Positions 53,213 through 64,000 of a stretch of 64,000 nucleotides of DNA are shown piece by piece. A model generated the notes under the pieces. The model was not told where the DNA came from. It worked only from the letters and a program-made list of their open reading frames with translations, and made no database searches. This stretch comes from Methylophilus sp. 14 (GTDB lineage: Bacteria; Pseudomonadota; Gammaproteobacteria; Burkholderiales; Methylophilaceae): the NCBI RefSeq assembly GCF_015354345.1, contig NZ_JADKYS010000003.1, positions 154,856 through 218,855 of the forward strand, given 5' to 3'. A program made the translations under genes and the position numbers. The stretch's first letter is position 1. Each line of letters opens with the position of its first letter.

Positions 53213-53763
53213 TGCAAGTGATTGCAACCAAGATTCCAGAGGTGTTGATTCTGGAGCCTAAAGTGTTTGGCGATGCGCGTGGTTTTTTCCTCGAAAGCTT
53301 TAATGCCAACACCTTTAAAGACTGCACCGGGCTAGATGTGCAATTTGTACAAGATAACCACTCACGCTCTGGCAAAGGCGTGTTGCGCGGTCTGCATTAC
53401 CAGCTACAGCAACCACAGGGCAAGCTGGTGCGTGTGGTGCAAGGGGAGGTGTTTGACGTGGCGGTAGATATGCGTAGCAACTCACCGACCTTTGGCCAGT
53501 GGACAGGCGCGCATTTGAGCGCGGAAAATCACCGCCAGTTGTGGATTCCACCTGGATTTGCCCATGGCTTTGTCGTCTTGTCAGAGACGGCGGACTTCTT
53601 GTATAAAACTACCGATTATTATGCGCCACAGCATGAAGCCTGCCTGAAATGGGATGATGCCACGGTCGGCGTGGACTGGCCATTGACGCAGGCGCCTAGC
53701 CTGTCAGCCAAGGATCAACAAGGCTTGTTCTGGGCAGATGCACCTAAGTTTGATGCCCTCTGA
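53212..53763 (+). CDS. rfbC: dTDP-4-dehydrorhamnose 3,5-epimerase
   Basis: A 183-residue cupin-fold epimerase, third step of the rhamnose pathway. Family motifs are intact: DARGFFLESFN, FVQDNHSRSGKGVLRGLHYQ with the catalytic His, FDVAVDMRSNSPTFGQW and WIPPGFAHGFVVLSE. It sits between rfbA and rfbD with a one-base overlap at its start and an 18-base gap at its end. Confidence 0.97.
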   Translation: MQVIATKIPEVLILEPKVFGDARGFFLESFNANTFKDCTGLDVQFVQDNHSRSGKGVLRGLHYQLQQPQGKLVRVVQGEVFDVAVDMRSNSPTFGQWTGAHLSAENHRQLWIPPGFAHGFVVLSETADFLYKTTDYYAPQHEACLKWDDATVGVDWPLTQAPSLSAKDQQGLFWADAPKFDAL

Positions 53764-53781
53764 TCTATTCTCAAGATAACC

Positions 53782-54693
53782 ATGAAAAAAATTTTTTTAA
53801 CCGGTGTCAGCGGTCAAGTGGGTCACGCATTGCAGCAGCAATTGGCTTTAGAGCTAGCCAATGAATGGCAAGTACTGGCCTGTGACCGCCAGCAACTGGA
53901 TTTAACGCAGCCTGAGCATATCAGGCGAACAGTGCGTGAAATCGTCCCAGATTTAATCATTCACCCGGCGGCCTACACGGCGGTAGATAAAGCGGAGTCT
54001 GAGCGTGAACTGGCCTATGCCATTAATGCGACAGCGCCTGGCATATTGGCCGAGGAAGCCGCAACACTCAATGCCGGCTTGATTCATTTTTCTACTGATT
54101 ATGTCTATGACGGTGCAAAGGATGCGCTTTATACTGAAACCGATGCCGTGAATCCCCTCAGCGTCTATGGTGCCAGCAAGTTGGCTGGTGAAGAGGCGAT
54201 TCGGCGTGTAGGGGTGCCGCACCTGATTCTACGCACTAGCTGGGTGTATGGCAGCTATGGTAAAAACTTCCTCAAAACAATTATCCGCCTGGCTCAGGAG
54301 CGCGAACACTTGCGTATTGTGGCAGACCAGTACGGCGCACCGACTGCGGATACGGCGATCGCCAAGGCCGTGACAGAACTAGTCACGCGCTGGAACCAGG
54401 AGGATGTGACACAAAGTGGTGTGTATCATCTGGTGAATAGTGGCGAAACCTCATGGTTCGGTTTTGCCAGTGAAATCGTGGCGCAGTATCGCGCGTTAGA
54501 AAGTGTGCGTGGTTGGCCGCCATTGGCGGTGAACGAGGTACAGCCTATTGCGGCAGCTGAATATCCAACGCCAGCCAAGCGTCCGCAAAACTCAAGGCTT
54601 TCTACAGCCAAACTTGAGCAAACGTTTGGCGTGACTTTGCCTGAGTGGTCAATCGCGTTAAATCAGGTGATGGCCGAGTTGGCGGTTAGCTAA
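53782..54693 (+). CDS. rfbD: dTDP-4-dehydrorhamnose reductase
   Basis: A 303-residue NADPH-dependent reductase giving dTDP-L-rhamnose. The cofactor loop is FLTGVSGQVGHALQQ; HFSTDYVYDG and NPLSVYGASKLAGEEAI hold the catalytic Thr/Tyr/Lys, and LRTSWVYGSYGKNF is typical. It ends the rhamnose operon. Its stop codon overlaps the stop of the convergent queD gene by three bases. No rhamnosyltransferase or other polysaccharide gene is next to it. Confidence 0.96.
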   Translation: MKKIFLTGVSGQVGHALQQQLALELANEWQVLACDRQQLDLTQPEHIRRTVREIVPDLIIHPAAYTAVDKAESERELAYAINATAPGILAEEAATLNAGLIHFSTDYVYDGAKDALYTETDAVNPLSVYGASKLAGEEAIRRVGVPHLILRTSWVYGSYGKNFLKTIIRLAQEREHLRIVADQYGAPTADTAIAKAVTELVTRWNQEDVTQSGVYHLVNSGETSWFGFASEIVAQYRALESVRGWPPLAVNEVQPIAAAEYPTPAKRPQNSRLSTAKLEQTFGVTLPEWSIALNQVMAELAVS

Positions 54694-55136
54694 GCCTGGT
54701 CAAAGGCATCTGTCCAGCTATTGGGCGTCTCGTAGAGCCTGACTTTCATCAGCTTGAGGTGGTTGCCAAAGGTGTCAGTGTATTGCGCCTTGAGTAACCT
54801 GAAAGCTTCCGCAGCCATGTTTTCGGCTGTAGGAATGGTCGGGAAGATAATGGTTTTATGATTGGGCAGGCTGTTGAGGAAGTCCAGAACAGCAGCATCT
54901 CCCTGATAGACCAGGAAAGCATGATCCCAGCGGTCAACAATCGTTTCACGGGCAATGCGCTTCACGTCGGCAAAATCCATCACCATGCCATTCTCTGAGG
55001 CATGCTCAGCATTGATGATGTCACCCGAGAGCGTAATCTCTATGGCGTAACGGTGGCCGTGCAGATTGCGGCATTGACTTTTATGATCAGGAATACGATG
55101 TCCGGCATCGAATTCCAAGCGTGTAGTAATTTCCAT
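54690..55136 (-). CDS. queD: 6-carboxy-5,6,7,8-tetrahydropterin synthase
   Basis: A 148-residue enzyme of the PTPS family that starts the 7-deazaguanine (queuosine) pathway from dihydroneopterin triphosphate. The zinc ligands and catalytic Cys fit QueD: FDAGHRI, then CRNLHGHRY (Cys-x3-His-x-His), and the catalytic Asp/His pair in VDRWDHAFL. SWTDAFDQ ends the protein. A folate- or methanopterin-type PTPS is less likely given the CxxxHGH spacing and a queF gene 1.8 kb away. Confidence 0.93.
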   Translation of the reverse strand: MEITTRLEFDAGHRIPDHKSQCRNLHGHRYAIEITLSGDIINAEHASENGMVMDFADVKRIARETIVDRWDHAFLVYQGDAAVLDFLNSLPNHKTIIFPTIPTAENMAAEAFRLLKAQYTDTFGNHLKLMKVRLYETPNSWTDAFDQA

Positions 55137-55252
55137 CCCTGCATTATATCAGGCAACGATATATCAGTAACCTTGCAGCACAGCCAATTGGTTCATGCTG
55201 TGCGTGATGACGTTGTCAGGCGCTATGGCCTGCATGCAAAGGGTCGGGCAGA

Positions 55253-55426
55253 TTAATACAGGTCGTCAATATTCATTAAAGCATCTTCGTCAGCAGAGTA
55301 GTGCTTGTGGCTCTTCTCATAGCTCCCGTAGCTGGATTCGAAATCATCGACTTCATCGCCAGCAAAATCTTCCAGCATTTGATCAATTTTTTTAAATTTG
55401 TCGGTAGGCGTTGCTTTTTGTAACAT
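55253..55426 (-). CDS. Small acidic protein, function unknown
   Basis: A 57-residue protein I do not recognise. ATG 55426 has GGGAG six bases upstream, a strong sign of a real gene. After a short Lys-rich helix (ATPTDKFKKIDQMLEDF) the sequence is acidic and polar, with DEVDDFESSYGSYEKSHKHY and the end MNIDDLY; it has no membrane helix. It stands alone between queD and the peroxidase gene, 116 bases upstream of queD on the same strand, so cotranscription with queD is possible. Confidence 0.65.
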   Translation of the reverse strand: MLQKATPTDKFKKIDQMLEDFAGDEVDDFESSYGSYEKSHKHYSADEDALMNIDDLY

Positions 55427-55647
55427 GGTGGTCTCCCAGTACATCGTTAATTTACTCAAACATGTCAGTCCTTACTGTTCTTAATAATGCATTAGCATAG
55501 ACTATGCCAATCATCAGTTTTGTTCCTTACAATTTTATTAACGGCAACTATTAAAAAAAGTAAAATATGCGCCATTCATACAGAACAATCAAGCTAACTG
55601 GCTGTCTGTAAAGGCATAACATACACAAAAATTTCAGGAGAGATGCA

Positions 55648-56178
55648 ATGCGAGGTGTGATATTCATGTTGTTGGGCTTGGGAGGCTATTCATTGGCACA
55701 GGCTGAATGCCTGCCAATATACCAACACCAATTTAAAACCCTGCAGGGGCAAACTGTCGATTTTTGTCAATTTCAGGACAAACCCATCCTGATTGTGAAT
55801 ACCGCCAGCAAGTGTGGGTTCACGCCACAGTTTGAAGCGCTGGAGTCTTTATATGACCAATACAAGGACAAAGGCCTGGTAGTGATTGGTTTTCCGTCTA
55901 ATGACTTCAGGCAAGAGCCGGGCAATAACAAGCAAATTGGTGACTTTTGCAAGCTGACATATTCCGTCAAATTCCCCATGGTAGAGAAGTCCAGCGTCAC
56001 CGGCAGTAGCGCCAACTCTTTGTATCAACAATTGATCAAGCAAACAGGGCAGGCGCCACAATGGAATTTCTATAAATATGTGATTCTGCCTGGCGGGCAA
56101 AAAGTATATTCGTTTAATAGCATGACACGGCCTGAGAGCGAAGACATCATGGGCAAGATCAAGCCCTACCTCAAATAA
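55648..56178 (+). CDS. Glutathione peroxidase with export signal
   Basis: A 176-residue thiol peroxidase of the glutathione peroxidase family that reduces hydrogen or lipid peroxides. The peroxidatic Cys is in NTASKCGFTPQF, with FPSNDFRQEPG (resolving region) and WNFYKYVI holding the active-site Asn. Unlike the usual cytoplasmic form it begins with a signal peptide (MRGVIFMLLGLGGYSLAQAE), so it should act in the periplasm. AGGAGAG precedes the start. It likely uses thioredoxin-like donors rather than glutathione, as for most bacterial members. Confidence 0.92.
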   Translation: MRGVIFMLLGLGGYSLAQAECLPIYQHQFKTLQGQTVDFCQFQDKPILIVNTASKCGFTPQFEALESLYDQYKDKGLVVIGFPSNDFRQEPGNNKQIGDFCKLTYSVKFPMVEKSSVTGSSANSLYQQLIKQTGQAPQWNFYKYVILPGGQKVYSFNSMTRPESEDIMGKIKPYLK

Positions 56179-56357
56179 TGCTCGTCACCACCGGCTGATT
56201 TGCTGATTTTTTCAGCAGGTCAGCACGGCAAACAAAGCGATATACAGTTTTTTTAAAGATTTATGTTGAAAGCCGTTGACAAGACTTCTAGCCATCATTA
56301 ATATGGCGCCTTCTTTGAATTGCACTGCAAAACAAAGAGCTGCATTACCAGGGATTC

Positions 56358-56433
<76 letters not shown>

Positions 56434-56489
56434 AGTGATTGAAAATATTGAATTTTTTTAAAAATAAATATTTTAATTATTTGAAAAAC

Positions 56490-56498
56490 TGGTATAAT
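56490..56498 (+). promoter_or_regulatory. Extended -10 promoter of tRNA-Glu
   Basis: TGGTATAAT, a full extended -10 element, 23 bases before the tRNA. An AT-rich upstream region replaces a clear -35 hexamer. Confidence 0.75.
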
Positions 56499-56521
56499 GC
56501 ACGGGTTGTTAAATTTCTTAG

Positions 56522-56597
56522 GTCCCCATCGTCTAGAGGCCTAGGACACCTCCCTTTCACGGAGGCGACCGGGGTTCGAATCCCCGTGGGGACGCCA
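56522..56597 (+). tRNA. tRNA-Glu (anticodon TTC)
   Basis: 76 bases with encoded CCA. Acceptor GTCCCCA/TGGGGAC is perfect; anticodon arm CCTCC-CTTTCAC-GGAGG gives TTC. Confidence 0.97.
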
Positions 56598-56644
56598 AAT
56601 CCACTCAAGTGGTTAAATCGCAGAAGTGTGATTTATATATATGA

Positions 56645-56686
56645 AACCTCATATGTAACAGTTAACTGTCACATATGAGGTTTTTT
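56645..56686 (+). terminator. Large palindromic terminator after tRNA-Glu
   Basis: A 38-base near-perfect palindrome (arms AACCTCATATGT-A-ACAGTT and AACTGT-C-ACATATGAGGTT, one mismatched pair) followed by six T, 47 bases after the tRNA. The dyad has no loop and is longer than any other hairpin in the window. Confidence 0.85.
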
Positions 56687-56876
56687 CGTTTATACAATAA
56701 ATTCACACATCCAAATGATTGCACGGATAGCATTCGCTATTATCTGTGCAGAGTTTCTATGCGTTTTTAGGGATGGGCTAAATCAAGCCACCTCCCCAAT
56801 GTCTTTTTAAACACAATCGAAAAATAGGGTTGATATTGCGCATGTATTGATTGGACAGCTGATTGGTTGGCGCAAT
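56687..56876. other. Intergenic region between tRNA-Glu terminator and queF terminator
   Basis: 190 bases; the whole gene-free stretch from tRNA-Glu to queF is 320 bases. Apart from the terminators at each end I see no gene, RNA or repeat in it. Confidence 0.55.
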
Positions 56877-56902
56877 AAAAAACCGGCCATGCCGGTTTTT
56901 TT
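56877..56902 (-). terminator. Terminator after queF
   Basis: Perfect stem ACCGGC/GCCGGT with a CAT loop and A and T runs on both sides, 15 bases beyond the queF stop on the minus strand. Confidence 0.9.
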
Positions 56903-56917
56903 ATTTTATGCATTCGC

Positions 56918-57364
56918 TTATCCGCGGATATTACTTTGTGCGGAAAATTGCGATAACTCCACATAAGGCTGTGGCTGCCAACCAGCGGCGCGATGTTCTG
57001 CCACGACATTGGTAAAAATGCCGCCACGCACATAAAACTTGGCGGTGACACGCATAAACTTCGGATCAATGGCGCTGACCAGGTCATCGAGAATTTGGTT
57101 GGTGACGGCTTCATGAAAGCAGCCTTCGTCACGGAACGACCACATATAGAGTTTCAGGCTTTTTAATTCCACGCACAATTTGTTTGGGATGTAGTCCAGG
57201 TAAATCACCGCAAAGTCGGGCTGGCCGGTTTTTGGGCAAAGGCAGGTGAATTCCGGTACTTCCATATGGATATGGAAATCGCGGTTAGGATTCGGGTTGT
57301 CGAATGTTTCCAGTGTTTTCACTGGTTGGGCAGTTGGCTTGCCACCGAGTAAATGTTCGTTCAT
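56918..57364 (-). CDS. queF: NADPH-dependent 7-cyano-7-deazaguanine reductase
   Basis: A 148-residue enzyme that reduces preQ0 to preQ1 in queuosine synthesis. It is the short single-domain type: catalytic Cys in [14 protein letters not shown], the NADPH motif [25 protein letters not shown] and the late [15 protein letters not shown] 57364 gives the family length; the longer open frame to 57469 would run over the smc start and is rejected. With queD close by, two queuosine steps are here; queC and queE are not in the window. Confidence 0.95.
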   Translation of the reverse strand: MNEHLLGGKPTAQPVKTLETFDNPNPNRDFHIHMEVPEFTCLCPKTGQPDFAVIYLDYIPNKLCVELKSLKLYMWSFRDEGCFHEAVTNQILDDLVSAIDPKFMRVTAKFYVRGGIFTNVVAEHRAAGWQPQPYVELSQFSAQSNIRG

Positions 57365-57454
57365 TGCACTCACGTTTCTTGGTTGTTTCTTGATAAAAAT
57401 GGGTATTATAACGCCTAAGCTACCATTCAAATTCTTATAAGCGTTTTTCTTACT

Positions 57455-60400
57455 TTGCGTCTGACACATTTAAAACTTGCGGGGTTCAAGTCTTTTGTCG
57501 ATCCGACCACCATACATTTGCATGGGCAACGTGTGGGCGTGGTGGGGCCGAACGGCTGTGGCAAATCAAATGTCATGGAGTCTGTACGCTGGGTGCTGGG
57601 GGAGTCTTCGGCCAAAGAAATGCGTGCCGACGCCATGGATGCCGTGATTTTTAACGGATCCGCTAACCGTAAACCGATCTCCCGTGCCAGTGTTGAGCTG
57701 ATTTTTGATAACAGTCTGGGTGGCGCCAATGGTGAATGGAGCCAATATGCCGAAATCGCCGTCAAGCGCGTGATTGAGCGCGACAAGGGCTCTACCTATT
57801 ACATCAATAATATTGCTGTGCGCCGACGCGATGTCGCCGATTTATTCTTGGGCACCGGCCTGGGTGGCCGTGCCTATGCCATCATCGGCCAAAATACGAT
57901 TTCACGCATCGTCGAAGCCAGACCGGAAGAGTTGCGCGTGTTTCTGGAAGAGGCCGCTGGCATCAGCAAATATAAAGAACGCAGGCGAGAGACCGAGCTG
58001 CGCTTGCGCGATACGCGTGAAAACCTGGAACGGGTAGAAGATATTTCACGTGAAATGAACAAGCAGATTATCAAGCTGGAAGCCCAGGCTTTGGTCACGC
58101 AAAAGTTTCAGGCATTGCAGCAGGCGCATCAATTGGCCGAGGCACAATGGTGGTGGTTACGTAAACGCGATGCCGTGCTGGCGCATGAAACCGCTTCACA
58201 GGCGGTTGAGCAGGCCGTGAATGCGTTGGAGGCGCAAATGGCCAGCTTGCGTAACCATGAGCTGCAACTTGAGCAGTTACGCCAGCAGCATCAGGAAACG
58301 GCTAACCAGTTACATGCGGCGCAGGCCGCCTTCTACGAGGCGAATTCACAGGTGTCCAATCTTGGCTTGCAGGTGAAGCAATCTGAAGAGGCGCGCGACC
58401 GCTTGTTGCAAGAGCAGCAGCAATTATTACGGCAAATGGAGCATAGGGCGCAGCAACAGAAACAGCTTCAATTACAGTTGGCGGAAAAAACCACGGCATT
58501 GGCCACCGCGCAAGGGGCCGTTGAGCAGCAGGCGCAAGATTTGCAAGGCATGCAGCAAGGTTTGCCTGAGCAGGCCAGCCAGTTGCAGGCGTTTCAGCAG
58601 GCTGCGAACCAGGCGCAGCAAGCGGTGCAGCAAACCCGCCAGCAGATGCAACTGGAACAAAATAATGTGAATTTTATCCAGCGTAACCTGGCTGACGTCG
58701 CACAACGTTTACAGCAGTTGCAGAATGAGCTGGGGCAGTGGGCGTTGCCAGATATGCAGGCGCTGGGCGCGCATCAGCAACAATTGGCTGAGCAGCAAGC
58801 CGCCTTGCAACACGAAGAGCAGCAATTGACCCAGTTGCGCACAGAAGAAAATACACAGCAGCAGGCATTGCAGCAAGCGCGTAGCTATTGGCAACAGGCG
58901 CAGCGGACGCTGCACCAATTGGAAGCTGAGATTCAGTCGCTACAAAAGTTACAGCAAAGTATCAAGCAGGATCAGCAATTAGGCCCGTGGCTGCAGAAAA
59001 CCGGCATGCAATCAGCGCCACGCCTGTGGCAGGCGATACAGGTGGATAGCCAGTGGCAGCCTGCCCTGGAAGTGTTTCTTGGCCATAAGTTGAATGCACT
59101 GTTGCCGGAAACGCTCACCGACTGGTCGCAATTGCCGCATCCGCAAGCGGCGTTGGCGGTTGCTCAGGCGGCAACGGCGACAGAGGCATTACCTGAACAA
59201 TGGCATGGCTTGCCCAGTCTCTATAGTTTATTGACCATCAAGCAACCCGCCGTTTCTGCGGCCCTGCAGCAATGGCTGGCCGGGGTGTATGTGCTGGATG
59301 ATGTGCAGCAACTCGCGCATTACCAATCCAAATTGCCCGTCGGCATCAGCTTGTTGACCAAGCGTGGCGATGTTTACCAGCGATATAGCGCCGTATTTTA
59401 TGGTCGCCAAAATCAAATGCAAGGCGTGCTGGAGCGCCAGCAGCAGTTGGATACGTTGCAAGCTGGGTTGAGTCAGTCGCAAGTGGATGTCACGGCGGCG
59501 CAGCAGCAAGTGCAATCGCTGGAGGCCAGTTTGCAGGCCACTCGTCAGCAACAACAGCAAAGTCACCAGCGCATTAAACAACTCACTACCAGCATCCACG
59601 AAGCACAACTGCAAGTCTCCCGCCAGCAGCAGGCGCACGATAATGCCTTGCGTCGCCAGACTGCTTTGCAGCAAGACATTGCGCAGGCTGAAGCTCGTCA
59701 GCGCGACTTGAGTCAAGAGCTTGCGCAGGCGCAAGCCGCTATTACCCGGCATCAATCGCAAATGGCCGACCTGGAACATGCCGCGCGTGAAACACAGGCA
59801 CAAAAACAGCAGGCTGAGCAAAGCTATTTTAATTTGCGCGATACCGTCCAGCAGGCCGAAAAAGCGCATCAGTCACAAGTCTTTGAGCAAACCTTACTTA
59901 AAAATGCCGTCGGTGACTTGCAGCAACGCTTGACGCAAAACGAGCAGGAAAGCCACAACTTACAGCACCGCCTGGTTGAGACTGAGCAGGCGCTGGCAAT
60001 CAGCAATATGGAGGCGCTCAAGGCGAATCTGGCGCACGCGCTGACACAGCAAAACGCATCTGAACAAGCGCTTGCGCTCGTGCGCAACCAGTTTGCCGAG
60101 CAGGAAAGCGCCTTGCAGGCACAAGATCGACACCGGCTGCAGGTTGAGCAGCAGTTACACCCTCTGCGCGATGCCGTCGAACAGCGCCGCCTTAAACAGC
60201 AGGAGTGCCGCCTGCAAGTGGAGCAATGCCAGTCTGCGCTGGTAGAGACCGGCCTGGAAGAGGCGCTTATTCAGCAAGGTCTGGACCTGGATAGCCAGGC
60301 GCAAGCACTGGCGCAAAATACCCAAAAATTACAGCAACAGATACAGCAATTGGGGGCAGTCAATATGGCGGCCATTGAAGAGTTGGCGGTGGAAAAAGAG

Positions 60401-60964
60401 CGCAAGGGTTATCTGGATAGCCAGTTAAAGGATTTGCTGACCGCCAGTGAAACGCTGGAAGAGGCGATCCAGAAAATCGACCGCGAAACGCGCGGCAAAT
60501 TACGTGCGACCTATGATGAAGCTAACCGCAATTTTGGCGAATTGTTCCAGACTTTATTCAATGGCGGCAATGCCAAGCTGGAATTGCTTGGTGACGAGAT
60601 CCTGGATACCGGCGTACAGGTATTTGCGCAGCCGCCAGGCAAAAAGAACACCACCATACAATTATTATCTGGCGGTGAAAAAGCACTGACGGCAATGGCG
60701 CTGGTGTTTGCCTTGTTTAGATTAAATCCGGCACCATTCTGCCTGATGGATGAAGTGGATGCGCCTTTGGATGACAGTAACACTGAGCGTTTTTGCCAAC
60801 TGGTGCGCGTGATGTCGGAAAAAACCCAATTCCTGTTTGTGTCACACAACAAAATTACTATGGAGATGTCACAACAGTTGATTGGGGTCACCATGCAGGA
60901 GTCTGGCGTATCGCGGATTGTCGATGTGGATATCGACGAGGCAATACGCATGCATGCGGCTTAA
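57455..60964 (+). CDS. smc: Chromosome segregation ATPase SMC
   Basis: A 1169-residue SMC protein that forms a ring with kleisin partners and organises the chromosome. The N-terminal head has Walker [10 protein letters not shown], the C-terminal head has the ABC signature [18 protein letters not shown] and Walker [15 protein letters not shown]. In between, two very Gln/Ala-rich coiled coils flank a hinge (about 515-650, with [15 protein letters not shown]). The start is a TTG without a Shine-Dalgarno sequence, but the product begins exactly like other SMC proteins ([18 protein letters not shown]). No scpA or scpB gene is adjacent; zipA and ligA follow. Confidence 0.96.
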   Translation: MRLTHLKLAGFKSFVDPTTIHLHGQRVGVVGPNGCGKSNVMESVRWVLGESSAKEMRADAMDAVIFNGSANRKPISRASVELIFDNSLGGANGEWSQYAEIAVKRVIERDKGSTYYINNIAVRRRDVADLFLGTGLGGRAYAIIGQNTISRIVEARPEELRVFLEEAAGISKYKERRRETELRLRDTRENLERVEDISREMNKQIIKLEAQALVTQKFQALQQAHQLAEAQWWWLRKRDAVLAHETASQAVEQAVNALEAQMASLRNHELQLEQLRQQHQETANQLHAAQAAFYEANSQVSNLGLQVKQSEEARDRLLQEQQQLLRQMEHRAQQQKQLQLQLAEKTTALATAQGAVEQQAQDLQGMQQGLPEQASQLQAFQQAANQAQQAVQQTRQQMQLEQNNVNFIQRNLADVAQRLQQLQNELGQWALPDMQALGAHQQQLAEQQAALQHEEQQLTQLRTEENTQQQALQQARSYWQQAQRTLHQLEAEIQSLQKLQQSIKQDQQLGPWLQKTGMQSAPRLWQAIQVDSQWQPALEVFLGHKLNALLPETLTDWSQLPHPQAALAVAQAATATEALPEQWHGLPSLYSLLTIKQPAVSAALQQWLAGVYVLDDVQQLAHYQSKLPVGISLLTKRGDVYQRYSAVFYGRQNQMQGVLERQQQLDTLQAGLSQSQVDVTAAQQQVQSLEASLQATRQQQQQSHQRIKQLTTSIHEAQLQVSRQQQAHDNALRRQTALQQDIAQAEARQRDLSQELAQAQAAITRHQSQMADLEHAARETQAQKQQAEQSYFNLRDTVQQAEKAHQSQVFEQTLLKNAVGDLQQRLTQNEQESHNLQHRLVETEQALAISNMEALKANLAHALTQQNASEQALALVRNQFAEQESALQAQDRHRLQVEQQLHPLRDAVEQRRLKQQECRLQVEQCQSALVETGLEEALIQQGLDLDSQAQALAQNTQKLQQQIQQLGAVNMAAIEELAVEKERKGYLDSQLKDLLTASETLEEAIQKIDRETRGKLRATYDEANRNFGELFQTLFNGGNAKLELLGDEILDTGVQVFAQPPGKKNTTIQLLSGGEKALTAMALVFALFRLNPAPFCLMDEVDAPLDDSNTERFCQLVRVMSEKTQFLFVSHNKITMEMSQQLIGVTMQESGVSRIVDVDIDEAIRMHAA

Positions 60965-61016
60965 TGCCAGTTTTGTTGTATTATTATGCAAGCGTTATTA
61001 AGGATTGTAAGGTCAC

Positions 61017-64000
<2,984 letters not shown>

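Noticed and set aside
57365-57469. Longer queF reading frame
   Set aside because: It would extend antisense over the smc start and adds a non-conserved 35-residue head.

Overview
The window is a piece of chromosome from a methylotrophic betaproteobacterium of the family Methylophilaceae. The main evidence is a ribulose monophosphate (RuMP) block made of transaldolase, hexulose-6-phosphate synthase and 6-phospho-3-hexuloisomerase. Directly beside it lie archaeal-type genes for methylofuran and tetrahydromethanopterin cofactors. The housekeeping order is proteobacterial (tig-clpP-clpX-lon-hupB-ppiD, gloB/yafS-like/rnhA/dnaQ, smc-zipA-ligA). Base composition looks close to 50% GC by eye, which fits Methylophilus better than Methylotenera or Methylobacillus; the genus is inference. 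No phage, insertion sequence, CRISPR array or plasmid gene was seen.

Layout. 1-6.1 kb: the end of a TonB-dependent receptor, a sigma-54 activator, a PEP-CTERM exported protein, and a purT/truncated-haemoglobin operon. 6.1-9.2 kb: two tandem RhlE-type RNA helicases. 9.5-15 kb: typA, a small double-glycine-leader (bacteriocin-like) peptide gene, a PPK2 kinase, and a NarL-type two-component pair. 15-17 kb: an EamA transporter and an orphan Rieske oxygenase. 17.3-19.7 kb: tal, hps and phi, each with its own terminator. 19.8-24.7 kb: a HisA-like gene diverging from an ATP-grasp, MfnF-like, pabB-like and kinase operon for C1-carrier synthesis. 24.8-30.7 kb: a tripartite RND efflux operon headed by a small protein gene.

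30.8-40.6 kb: tRNA-Leu, a RidA protein, the protein quality-control run tig-clpP-clpX-lon (lon with a heat-shock-type promoter), hupB, tRNA-Val, tRNA-Asp and ppiD. 40.6-42 kb: a Phd/VapC-type toxin-antitoxin pair with a palindromic operator, then a cold-shock/DUF1294 fusion. 42-50 kb: on the minus strand, gloB, mltD, a peptide-binding lipoprotein, two permeases and fabI. 49.2-54.7 kb: a methyltransferase, rnhA, dnaQ and the dTDP-rhamnose genes rfbBACD. 54.7-57.4 kb: queD and queF (queuosine), a small acidic protein, an exported glutathione peroxidase, tRNA-Ala and tRNA-Glu. 57.4-64 kb: smc, zipA and the start of ligA.

How it works together: formaldehyde from methanol or methylamine is fixed by Hps and Phi and recycled through transaldolase. 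The neighbouring cofactor operon supplies the one-carbon carriers that oxidise formaldehyde to formate, and PurT can use that formate for purine synthesis. The rest is mostly housekeeping. The least explained items are the double-glycine peptide with its repeat-flanked promoter, the EF-hand loop in the TonB receptor, the HisA-like gene whose start codon overlaps that of its divergent neighbour, and the peptide importer without ATPases next to mltD. I did not find anything I can claim as a proven new system.
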